Of a stretch of DNA of 20,428 bases, positions 14,808 through 20,428 are shown one piece after another. This DNA is from Kiritimatiellota bacterium (GTDB lineage: Bacteria; Verrucomicrobiota; Kiritimatiellia; RFP12; UBA1067): the NCBI GenBank assembly GCA_009777165.1, contig WRML01000005.1, positions 1-20,428 on the forward strand. Direction: 5' to 3'. Numbering within the stretch: the stretch's first letter is position 1; each line of letters starts with the position of its first letter. Under the pieces are notes generated by a model that made no database searches, had not been told where the DNA came from, and saw nothing but the letters and a program-made list of their open reading frames with translations. Both the position numbers and the translations under genes were made by a program.

Positions 14808-15176
14808 ATGAAAGAAGGCGCGAAAGGAAAAATCACGATTGGGCTTAGCAGTGCCGCCGTCGGCGTCATACTGACGTTCCTCGGGCAAATTTACTCGACA
14901 AACACGCCGAGGTCAACCACAACCCTCCCGCCCCCTCTCGAAACAGTCGTGGAGATGAAGAAATCGTTTGTCGATAAGGCAGACTTTAACGAATTCATAC
15001 GGCAATATAAGGAGGACATCCGGCGCATCGAGAACCGGGTGGCTGAGGATTTGAGGGATGCCGCGGCAATCCGCCAGTCCATCAGCGGGCAGATCGGGGA
15101 GATACGGGGCGAGATACGGCAGATGTCGATGATTCTGGCCGCGATAAGGAATGACAGTATAAGTAGTAGGCCATAA
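14808..15176 (+). CDS. Membrane-anchored coiled-coil protein, spanin- or holin-associated candidate
   Basis: A 122-residue protein. ATG 14808 was chosen because GGAAGGAGG (14791-14799) is 8 nt upstream; the frame is open further 5' without support. Residues 1-9 are short and basic (MKEGAKGK). Residues 9-32 form one membrane helix (ITIGLSSAAVGVILTFLGQI). A Thr/Pro stretch follows, and from about 55 there is a long coiled coil (EFIRQYKEDIRRIENRVAED, SISGQIGEIRGEIRQMS). N-terminal anchor plus periplasmic coiled coil is the layout of Rz-type inner-membrane spanins, which would pair with an outer-membrane lipoprotein such as the one two genes upstream. The gene is last in the plus-strand block, and its end merges with the heptamer array. 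Confidence 0.6.
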   Translation: MKEGAKGKITIGLSSAAVGVILTFLGQIYSTNTPRSTTTLPPPLETVVEMKKSFVDKADFNEFIRQYKEDIRRIENRVAEDLRDAAAIRQSISGQIGEIRGEIRQMSMILAAIRNDSISSRP

Positions 15177-15361
15177 GTAATAAGTAATAGGCGATAAGTA
15201 ATAAGTCAGAAGTCAGAGGTCAGAAGTCAGAAGTAATAAGTCAGAAGTCAGAGGTCAGAGGTCAGAAGTCAGAAGTGATAGGTGATAAGTAATAGGTGAT
15301 AAGTGTCTAGTCCACGAAGCATTGTACTTATTACTTCTGACCTCTGACTTCTGACTTATTT
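15173..15361. repeat. Convergent-junction inverted repeat of GTNANAR heptamers (element R12)
   Basis: Tandem heptamers (GTAATAA, GTAATAG, GTCAGAA, GTCAGAG, GTGATAG, GTGATAA) run from the stop codon of the last plus-strand gene to about 15304. A loop containing AGCATTGTACTT follows, then reverse-complement heptamers from 15326 to 15360. It shares heptamer types and the loop phrase AGCATTGYACTTATTACTT with R1. It lies exactly between the convergent gene blocks, so folding on either strand could act as a bidirectional terminator. The right arm begins where the TAA of the extended methyltransferase frame ends (15360-15362). Confidence 0.9.
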
Positions 15362-15455
15362 ATACCCACGTCAGGGTTGTTTTGCCCATATGGCCCTTGC
15401 GCCAGATGAACCATGCGAATGACATAGCATTTGAGCCTTCCGCGTTCCCGCCCTA
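15360..15455 (-). other. In-frame C-terminal continuation of the adenine methyltransferase beyond a TAG codon
   Basis: After TAG (complement 15453-15455) the same frame reads GGNAEGSNAMSFAWFIWRKG followed by HMGKTTLTWV and then TAA. The 'AWF.W.KG' phrase and a 'tl.W(I/V)' end are typical of the C-terminus of this methyltransferase family. The TAA abuts element R12, as real stops in this genome usually do. So the coding region probably once ended here. TAG may be a recent nonsense mutation, a read-through or recoded codon, or a sequencing error. Confidence 0.6.
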
Positions 15456-15977
15456 TGCGCGGGGGAAATGGATGCGCTTGGAGAACACGGCGACCTCGAC
15501 GGGGGGATGCTCGTCGAACAGCTTGCGCCGCTCAATGCCTTCAAGGAACAGGACCCGGAGCAGGAAGCAGACGTGGTTTCCGGGAAGGACCATGGCGAGG
15601 GACTTGCGGATGAACGGGAGGGCGTGTTCGTATGGGGGGTTGGTGATGATGTTGACATCATCCTCTTTCCCCTCCTCCGAGAGGAAATTCCACACCCCGT
15701 CCAGAGGGAACTCACGCTCCGTGATGTCCCATGACTCCACCTTGCCAGCAAACTCCTGAACAACCCTGCTGATTGCCCCGTTTCCGGCGCAAGGCTCAAG
15801 GATGGGCTTGTCAAGCAGTGAGGGGTGGTGGTATATGAGGGCTTCGGTAGCCTCCCGCGGCGTCTCGTAGAAATCCAGAGGCGCCCTGTCGCCTGCGCGG
15901 AAGCGCCCGAGCGTGACGTTCTGCTGGGTGTTCCTGTCGGTTTCAACGTCGTCGCTTCTGCCAAACAAATCCGTCAT
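15453..15977 (-). CDS. N6-adenine DNA methyltransferase (NPPY type), C-terminus cut by TAG
   Basis: A 174-residue protein. ATG at 15977 has GAAAGG 6 nt upstream. FYETP (36-40) is the usual opening of small phage adenine methyltransferases. EPCAGNG (61-67) is the SAM-binding motif I, and NPPY (113-116) is the catalytic motif that flips and methylates adenine. The fold ends with LRVLFLEGIERRKLFDEHPP and VAVFSKRIHFPR. The frame then meets TAG (15455-15453) but stays open for 30 more codons with a family-like end before TAA at 15362-15360. It is probably a stand-alone enzyme protecting phage DNA or changing gene expression, since no restriction enzyme is adjacent. It lies 10 nt after the 63-residue gene, in the same operon. 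Target sequence unknown. Confidence 0.88.
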   Translation of the reverse strand: MTDLFGRSDDVETDRNTQQNVTLGRFRAGDRAPLDFYETPREATEALIYHHPSLLDKPILEPCAGNGAISRVVQEFAGKVESWDITEREFPLDGVWNFLSEEGKEDDVNIITNPPYEHALPFIRKSLAMVLPGNHVCFLLRVLFLEGIERRKLFDEHPPVEVAVFSKRIHFPRA

Positions 15978-15987
15978 TGGTTGCCTT

Positions 15988-16179
15988 TCATGCCATCGGC
16001 GTTGGGTTGGGGTTGTGCCGGGGGACGTTCAGCGGGGGGACCCATGCGCCTTCGGGTTTGTGGGGGGGGTCGCCGTCCCGCTCCAGCTCCGCCTTGCGTC
16101 TGAGCGCTTCGTACAGGATGTCCTGTGCGATGTCCCGCTTCTCCTTTTTCGCCAACCGCACCTTCGGTACGTTTATCAT
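15988..16179 (-). CDS. Small basic protein of unknown function
   Basis: A 63-residue protein. ATG at 16179 has GGAGGTG (16190-16184) 4 nt upstream, a strong Shine-Dalgarno, so it is probably real. The N-terminal half is a charged helix (VRLAKKEKRDIAQDILYEAL, then RRKAELERD) and the C-terminal half is Pro-rich (PEGAWVPPLNVPRHNPNPTP). No family is recognised. It is the gene just upstream of the adenine methyltransferase, 10 nt away, and could be a small DNA-binding or accessory protein of that operon. Confidence 0.6.
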   Translation of the reverse strand: MINVPKVRLAKKEKRDIAQDILYEALRRKAELERDGDPPHKPEGAWVPPLNVPRHNPNPTPMA

Positions 16180-16372
16180 ATTGCACCTCCAAATCCCCTT
16201 GTTCCCTACCGCGCCGTGGCAGCCTGTTCTATTAGGGGTGATACCGCCCTCTCAGACCACGGTAGGCGAGGGCTAATCGTTAAATCAGCGTCCGCCGCTA
16301 TCGTCCTTCCTCGGGGAACAAACCCAAGACGGTTCAGCGGCAATGTGGCGGACACCCGTAATAACGGCATGG
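16180..16372 (-). other. 193-nt gap without repeats, with possible RNA structure
   Basis: This gap between the cytosine methyltransferase and the 63-residue gene has no composite repeat, unlike most gaps here. On the minus strand it contains short complementary pairs (GCCCTC with GAGGGC; CCGTGG with CCACGG), but I cannot define one convincing fold. No tRNA or known riboswitch is recognisable. It might hold a promoter or small RNA for the two downstream genes. Apart from the Shine-Dalgarno at its end (16184-16190) I see nothing firm. Confidence 0.3.
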
Positions 16373-17683
16373 TCAGCCGTCGTCGTCATCGAAAGCGTTA
16401 AATGTCACCTCCGAACATAACAGTCCCTCCTCGATTAACGCCCTGATGTAAAGTGTGGCGGTGCCTATGTTGATGGCGTTGCCGTATCCTTTGAGGCGCA
16501 TGGCGAAGGCTTCCGCCGTGTTGTTCGCATATTGCGGTGAGCGAGGATCGCCGCCGTGTCCCATGCCACGGGGAAGCCTTGCAACCAGCGGGAGAATGCC
16601 GGGTTCAAACGGGCGGACTTTATGATCGAGGCAATATGCTCCGACAACGTTCCGCCATGCGTTGACGTCCCCGCCAGCAGGGAGGCGTCCCTCAGGCGCA
16701 GCCCGAAGGTGTTCTCTTCCTTCGGGGCCTTGGTCCCGCCCTCGCCGTCCGATGCCGTCGGGGATGACCAGCCCGACATCGCCGCCATGTCGCGCAGGGG
16801 GAAGTGGGGGTTGGTGTCCCGGATCATGTCCAGCGCACCCCCCTCCCCGTCGCAAGCGGCGGGTGTCTTCCAGCCCGCCGTCTGCATGACCACCGCCGAG
16901 AGGTAGGGTTTGCCCCCCTTGTTCGGCGCCTCCACCCCCCTCGTGTCGCAAGCCGTCGGGGTTGGGTAGCCCGCGAGCGGGGCTTGGCGGAACAGGTTCG
17001 AGCCTTCCCCGAAGGCTTCCGCCTTCTGCTGTTTCGCGTCGCTCGCCATCGGTGTGCGCCAGCCCGTCAGCACCACCACCTCCCGCAGGTTCCCGGACAC
17101 CGTGCGCCCGGGGCGTGAGGGGTGGTTCAGGCGGGTCCCGTAGTCCATCGGGGGGAGGGTGTCCATCGTGTTGGGGGTGGGGTAGCCTGTGAGCGGACCA
17201 GTAGAGGCGCTGGCGGATGTGCGGTGCGCCCGCGCTGTGTGCTCCCATAACAACCGCCCCGACGGTGTAGCCAATCGCTTCCAGGTCGTCTGATAGCCTG
17301 TCGAACCAGCCGAAGCGGATAGCTCCATCGACCTGCTCGCCAATCGCGCACGAAGGTCTGCGCTCCATGATAAGGTTGAAGAATGCGGGCCAGAGGTCGC
17401 GCTCGTCCTCAAAGCCTTTCTGTAAACCCGCGTCCGACCAGCCCTGACAGGGGCATGAGCCGGTCCAGACGGGGTGGTCGTCGGGGACTCCGGCTCGCCG
17501 AAGAGCAAGGGGAAATCCGCCGACGCCTGCAAAGAAGTGGCATTGTTTGAATCCGTTAAGGTCTGTTGGTCTGACATCCTCGATACTCCTCTCATCGACC
17601 ACGCCCTCCGGCAGTTCGCCCAACCGGATGAGTTGGCGCAACCACTCGGCGGCAAAGGGGTCTATCTCGTTGTAGTAGTTCAT
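16373..17683 (-). CDS. C5-cytosine DNA methyltransferase
   Basis: A 436-residue protein. ATG at 17683 overlaps the HNH gene stop by 4 nt (ATGA), and the sequence starting there (MNYYNEIDPFAAEWLRQLI) is the family's usual N-terminus; the frame is open further 5' without family match. FFAGVGG (50-56) is SAM motif I. PCQGWS (78-83) holds the catalytic Cys79. GEQV near 120 corresponds to motif VI, PHIRQRLYW near 165 to motif VIII, and RLKGYGNAIN near the C-terminus to motif X. The region between (about 170-350) is a Gly/Arg/Pro-rich stretch with LAHTDG and LPNPDG phrases, variable in this family. It ends in an Asp run. A second long frame runs through most of it. The role is DNA modification of phage genomes, possibly against host restriction. 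Confidence 0.88.
   Translation of the reverse strand: MNYYNEIDPFAAEWLRQLIRLGELPEGVVDERSIEDVRPTDLNGFKQCHFFAGVGGFPLALRRAGVPDDHPVWTGSCPCQGWSDAGLQKGFEDERDLWPAFFNLIMERRPSCAIGEQVDGAIRFGWFDRLSDDLEAIGYTVGAVVMGAHSAGAPHIRQRLYWSAHRLPHPQHDGHPPPDGLRDPPEPPLTPRAHGVREPAGGGGADGLAHTDGERRETAEGGSLRGRLEPVPPSPARGLPNPDGLRHEGGGGAEQGGQTLPLGGGHADGGLEDTRRLRRGGGCAGHDPGHQPPLPPARHGGDVGLVIPDGIGRRGRDQGPEGREHLRAAPEGRLPAGGDVNAWRNVVGAYCLDHKVRPFEPGILPLVARLPRGMGHGGDPRSPQYANNTAEAFAMRLKGYGNAINIGTATLYIRALIEEGLLCSEVTFNAFDDDDG
16465..17655 (-). other. Second long open frame inside the cytosine methyltransferase gene
   Basis: On the same strand, in a different frame, 396 codons stay open. The translation is not random-looking: SLQASADFPLLFGEPESP, TSGPHSSTLSW, ATPSGRLLWEHTAR, repeated W/Y-x-TP-x-A-x-D phrases (GWRTPMASDA, GYPTPTACDT, GWKTPAACDG, GWSSPTASDG) and LNPAFSRWLQGFPVAWD. 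I recall the same phrases in phage database proteins, often annotated as methyltransferase-related. It may be a frequently preserved shadow of the methyltransferase gene, an overprinted protein, or a frameshift-accessible C-terminus. No Shine-Dalgarno supports an independent start. Confidence 0.3.
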
Positions 17684-18309
17684 GGGGCGCAATGCTCCAC
17701 CCAGAGCCTGCGGACAAGCCAGTCCGTCGCCGCGGTGTTTGCGAGCGTTTCGATTTTCGCGTCGAGTCTGCGTGAGACATCGTTGGGTTTGTCGGCGGCA
17801 ACGTGCTCGTAGAAGCGGCGGTAGGTGCGGTAGTCTGGGCGCTCGTGGGCGATACGGATGTGGCAGCCGTAGCAGAGCCACACGCCGTTGGGAATCGCCC
17901 AGCGGGCCAACCTTGAGCGGCTGGCGTTGACGTACCAGTGGTGCGCGGCACATTTGTCCGTGCTTCCGCACAGGACGCACTTACCGCCATCGCGCAACTG
18001 CACCTGATTGGACCACCATTTGTCGAGGTCGGCTTTGACGAGATGGAGTTTACGGACGAACGCCGCTTCCAGCTGGCGTTTCATTGCCACCAGTTCGAGG
18101 CGGTTGCCACCCATGAACACCGCCTTTTCCCACACGCGATCGACAGTTCTCGCGTCGCATTCGAGAAACCAAAGATGCCCTTTTTTGACCACCTCAAAGC
18201 TGTTCGTCCATGCGCCGTCCTGTATGTTTGCCAGTAGGGTGGGCACAGGGGCGGTATTGTAATCCTTGCCGAATATCGCCAAGATGTTTTTAACGTTGAC
18301 TTGCTTCAT
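17680..18309 (-). CDS. HNH-family nuclease-like protein
   Basis: A 209-residue protein. C111-V-L-C114, then H123-H124-W, then C146-Y-G-C149-H150 form a zinc-ribbon HNH (beta-beta-alpha metal) finger: KCVLCGSTDKCAAHHWYV and GVWLCYGCHIRIAH. Such phage proteins are DNA-nicking or cutting enzymes, used in homing, packaging or recombination. Residues 1-95 are a separate N-terminal part (WFLECDARTVDRVWEKAVF) that I do not recognise. ATG at 18309 has only a weak GAAAG upstream, because the composite repeat before it lacks the usual G-rich leader. The stop overlaps the cytosine methyltransferase start by ATGA, so the two are translationally coupled. Confidence 0.75.
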   Translation of the reverse strand: MKQVNVKNILAIFGKDYNTAPVPTLLANIQDGAWTNSFEVVKKGHLWFLECDARTVDRVWEKAVFMGGNRLELVAMKRQLEAAFVRKLHLVKADLDKWWSNQVQLRDGGKCVLCGSTDKCAAHHWYVNASRSRLARWAIPNGVWLCYGCHIRIAHERPDYRTYRRFYEHVAADKPNDVSRRLDAKIETLANTAATDWLVRRLWVEHCAP

Positions 18310-18444
18310 TACTTTCGAGTTTCCAGTTTCCAGTGGTTACTTTTCGATCCGGATCGACGCTTATCGAGCCGGCTCGATCCTGATCGAAACCTTGACCCCT
18401 TAACCCCTTTGTCAACTCCTCACTCCTCATTCCTACTTCCTAAC
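18310..18444 (-). repeat. Composite intergenic repeat R13 (reverse orientation, five TCGA in 10-bp phase)
   Basis: Read on the minus strand: GTTAGGAAGTAGG and GAGTGAG heptamers start at the stop of the preceding gene. GGGGTTAA-type units follow, then TCGA at plus-strand positions 18384, 18374, 18364, 18354 and 18344 (exact 10-bp steps), then GAAACTG heptamers up to the ATG of the HNH gene. ATCGAGCCGGCTCGAT within it is a perfect 16-bp palindrome. The order of parts matches the plus-strand elements, so the element is oriented by its downstream gene. Confidence 0.9.
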
Positions 18445-19155
18445 TTAAAACACCGAGGGTTTGGGTTTGTTGGCGTAGTGGTCGCACGAATGGCAACCGT
18501 CGGGGATACACACTGCCGTTTGGGCGAAGGCGCAGGTGGGAGGGACGATTTCGGCAATGGCTTTCTTCGCCGCGCCCATCACGTCAAACATCCGTTGGAT
18601 CGGGATGTCGCCGCCATAACGGTGTGTGATTTCGACACAGTGGCGCATCTTGTCCAGCGGATAGCGGTTGTGCACGCCGGCAAGAAAGCAACCGTCGTAT
18701 CCGGCAATGCGATCCGCAATCGCCTGATGCAACGAATGGGGCATGTCTTTCGGGTAGGGGACGCAGCCGACAAACCACGCGGGGGCATGGTTTCTGGCGA
18801 CAACTCTGCCGAATGTCTCCGCATAGGCAACCCATTCGACCTTGACGCAGGAGTCCATGTAGTTGTCCCAGATCATGTTTGAGAGATGACCGCCGTCCGT
18901 CGTGCCGTTCTCCGGGTTGATCGGTGCCGTGAGATAAACCACCGCACTGCCGTCGGAGGTGTTGGTGACAACCCGTTTGACAGACTGCGGGCGTATCCCT
19001 GCGATGAAATTCCCGTCCTCATCCGTCGGGAGCACCAGATGGCCCTCCTTCGGGGGCGGGTCGTGGGGGATTTGCTCGGGGGTGTAAATGAGAATCCTGT
19101 GGCGGTTCTCCGGATTGACGATCCACTCTTGCGCCATTTGCTTGGTAATCTTCAT
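18445..19155 (-). CDS. Protein of unknown function in the early operon
   Basis: A 236-residue protein. ATG at 19155 has GGAAGGA 6 nt upstream and overlaps the helicase stop by 4 nt (ATGA). No known motif. The N-terminus is helical and polar (KITKQMAQEWIVNPENRHRI). The middle has aromatic strands (WDNYMDSCVKVEWVAYAETF, APAWFVGCVPYPKD). The C-terminus holds four cysteines in CAFAQTAVCIPDGCHSCDHY, which could bind a metal ion. Location between a SNF2-like helicase and an HNH protein suggests a DNA-metabolism role, but this is only context. The TAA stop is part of the heptamer array R13. Confidence 0.65.
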   Translation of the reverse strand: MKITKQMAQEWIVNPENRHRILIYTPEQIPHDPPPKEGHLVLPTDEDGNFIAGIRPQSVKRVVTNTSDGSAVVYLTAPINPENGTTDGGHLSNMIWDNYMDSCVKVEWVAYAETFGRVVARNHAPAWFVGCVPYPKDMPHSLHQAIADRIAGYDGCFLAGVHNRYPLDKMRHCVEITHRYGGDIPIQRMFDVMGAAKKAIAEIVPPTCAFAQTAVCIPDGCHSCDHYANKPKPSVF

Positions 19156-20428
19156 GTCTGTCCTTCCAGTAGTAATTTGCCCGCGCACTTCTTGCGCAGG
19201 ATGATGCGTTTGACGACCTGATGCTCGAACGAGTCTTTGATCAGAAATTCGTAATAGCGCAGGGATTTGGCGGTCATGCTCAGGCGCTGGAGGCGTGAGC
19301 GGCACTGCACATAGTCGGCGTCGGTGAGGGGTAGCTCGAGGAAGCCCATCACGGAAGCGGCGGTGAGGTTGATGCCGGTGCCGATGGACTTGATGTTGCC
19401 GAAGAGGATGCGGATGTCCGGGTTGGTCTGGAAGGCGTTTGTCCTGCGGTGCTTCTCCTCCGCCGTGAGGGTGCCGTTGACCAGCACCGAGCGCTTCTTG
19501 AACTTGCCGTGCAGTTCGGTGAGGGGGGCGACGGACCACCCGCAGATGACGATCTTCTCGTCCTCCGTCTCGTTGAGGAAGTCATTGAGCCATTCCTGCA
19601 CCGCATCGAGCTTGTGTCGGGCGGCGTTGGCGCGTCCGGCGGCGAACGCCTTGAACTTCTCGCCGTCCAGCTCGTATGGGTTTGCCTTGTACGCCTCCTT
19701 GATCTCCTCCTCGGCGGCCCAGAACGCCTTGTCATCGACAGGGAGCCAGACGGTCTGGTCAATGACGTCGGGCATCTGGACGCCGACGTCCTTCCAGACA
19801 CGCCGCTTCATCACGGTGGAGCGGAGAAGGGCGCCGAGCTCTGCGGTGAGGCGGTCGCGGACGGGCTTGGGGTGCTTCATCTTGGATGCCTCGGCGAAGA
19901 GGCGCTTGCGCATGAAGGGGGCTGTCCAGCGGGCGCGGGCGTAGGCGGCTTTGGTCGCCTTCGCCTCGGGGATGAAGATTTCCTCGAAGGCGCCCTTGGT
20001 GCCGAGGAGCGCGGGGCAGACGAGGTTGCAGAGGGACCAGACGTCTTCGAGCTTGTTGACGAGGGGGGTCCCTGTGAGTAGGAGGACGCGCCCGGCGGCG
20101 CGGGCGAGCCGCTGGACGAGGGGGTAGGTCTTGGTGCCGTGGGAGACGAAGTTGTGCGCCTCGTCCACGATCAGCATCCTCGGTTTGATGCGGGTCAGCT
20201 CGTTAATCCACGCCACAAGGATGTGGTGGTTGAGGACGTAGACCATGGTGTGGGGGTCGAGGGGGCGCGGGGTGCGCCCGAAGAGGACCTCGCACTGCCC
20301 GTCGAAACGGGTGAACTTCTCCCACTCGTCCTGCCAGTTCAGCTTGACGTGCGCGGGGGCGAGGACCACGGCGGGGGTGTGGGAGAGGGGCTTGGCGGCG
20401 GTGAGTGCGATGGGCTGGGCGGGCTTGC
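19152..20428 (-). CDS. SNF2-like DEAH-box helicase/ATPase (5' partial)
   Basis: 424 residues are visible and the frame is open to the window edge. VVLAPAHVKLNWQDEW is motif Ia-like ('VV.Pa.l..NW..E'). LIVDEAHNF (DEAH at complement 20154-20165) is Walker B, and VLLLTGTPLVNKLEDVW is motif III with the SNF2 signature. GTGINLTAASVMGFLELPL and ADYVQCRSRLQRLS are motifs V and VI with the arginine residues. Phage SNF2 proteins of this size are usually replication- or recombination-associated DNA translocases. The first visible codons read KPAQPIALTAA, aligned with the 'GKT.Q.IAL' Walker A end, so Thr/Ser appears to be replaced by Pro. It overlaps the next gene by ATGA and leads the visible minus-strand operon. 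Confidence 0.88.
   Translation of the reverse strand, partial: KPAQPIALTAAKPLSHTPAVVLAPAHVKLNWQDEWEKFTRFDGQCEVLFGRTPRPLDPHTMVYVLNHHILVAWINELTRIKPRMLIVDEAHNFVSHGTKTYPLVQRLARAAGRVLLLTGTPLVNKLEDVWSLCNLVCPALLGTKGAFEEIFIPEAKATKAAYARARWTAPFMRKRLFAEASKMKHPKPVRDRLTAELGALLRSTVMKRRVWKDVGVQMPDVIDQTVWLPVDDKAFWAAEEEIKEAYKANPYELDGEKFKAFAAGRANAARHKLDAVQEWLNDFLNETEDEKIVICGWSVAPLTELHGKFKKRSVLVNGTLTAEEKHRRTNAFQTNPDIRILFGNIKSIGTGINLTAASVMGFLELPLTDADYVQCRSRLQRLSMTAKSLRYYEFLIKDSFEHQVVKRIILRKKCAGKLLLEGQT

Noticed and set aside
15913..16401. A plus-strand 162-codon frame over the methyltransferase junction
   Set aside because: It runs opposite to three well-supported minus-strand genes and shows no family features.
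18410..18415. TTGACA on the minus strand as a -35 box for the HNH operon
   Set aside because: No acceptable -10 box at 16-18 bp; the match lies in heptamer and octamer repeats and is probably chance.
1..20428. Genome-wide recoding of TAG as a sense codon
   Set aside because: Four plus-strand genes end in TAG directly at an intergenic repeat, and reading through would only add repeat-encoded residues. Recoding limited to the minus-strand block remains open.

Overview
The window looks like part of a tailed-phage or prophage genome (siphovirus-like), high in GC. There is no rRNA, tRNA or host housekeeping gene to name the host. A lipoprotein signal peptide on a phage protein suggests a host with an outer membrane, and I cannot go further than that. 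The phage call rests on gene order: small connector protein, tail terminator candidate, major tail protein, two overlapping tail-assembly-chaperone frames, a 1247-residue tape measure protein, then tail-tip, fibre and lectin-like genes.

Layout. Plus strand, 1-15176: head-tail joining and tail module (1-6947), three large tail proteins of unknown detailed role (7120-11258), a tail fibre with an Ala-rich coiled coil (11400-12521), a LamG/concanavalin-like adhesin (12597-13370), a 61-residue unknown, a lipoprotein with a thioredoxin-like CxxC region, and two small proteins of which the second has one membrane helix and a coiled coil. No endolysin is visible. Minus strand, 20428-15360: a SNF2-like helicase (5' end outside the window), an unknown 236-residue protein, an HNH protein, a C5-cytosine methyltransferase, a 63-residue unknown, and an N6-adenine methyltransferase of the NPPY type. 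These lie close together, with 4-nt ATGA overlaps at two junctions, so this is probably an early DNA-processing operon. The two blocks converge at about 15180-15360.

The most striking feature is the intergenic DNA. Most gaps in the structural block, and one in the minus-strand block, are filled from stop codon to ribosome binding site by composite repeats. Each has heptamer arrays (period 7, several families), often a ggggttaa octamer, a run of 2-5 TCGA tetranucleotides (sometimes TCGG) spaced exactly 10 bp, another heptamer stretch (GAAACTR), and then usually an A-rich/G-rich leader with the Shine-Dalgarno sequence and ATG. Elements are oriented with the downstream gene, and the one in the minus-strand block is inverted accordingly. 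Two larger elements (511-753 and 15173-15361) are long imperfect inverted repeats of a different heptamer family with a shared loop.

Other points of interest are a +1 or -2 frameshift site in the tail chaperone genes, an in-frame TAG that cuts 30 conserved-looking codons off the adenine methyltransferase, a second long reading frame inside the cytosine methyltransferase gene, and a helicase whose visible Walker A remnant reads K-P instead of K-T/S.
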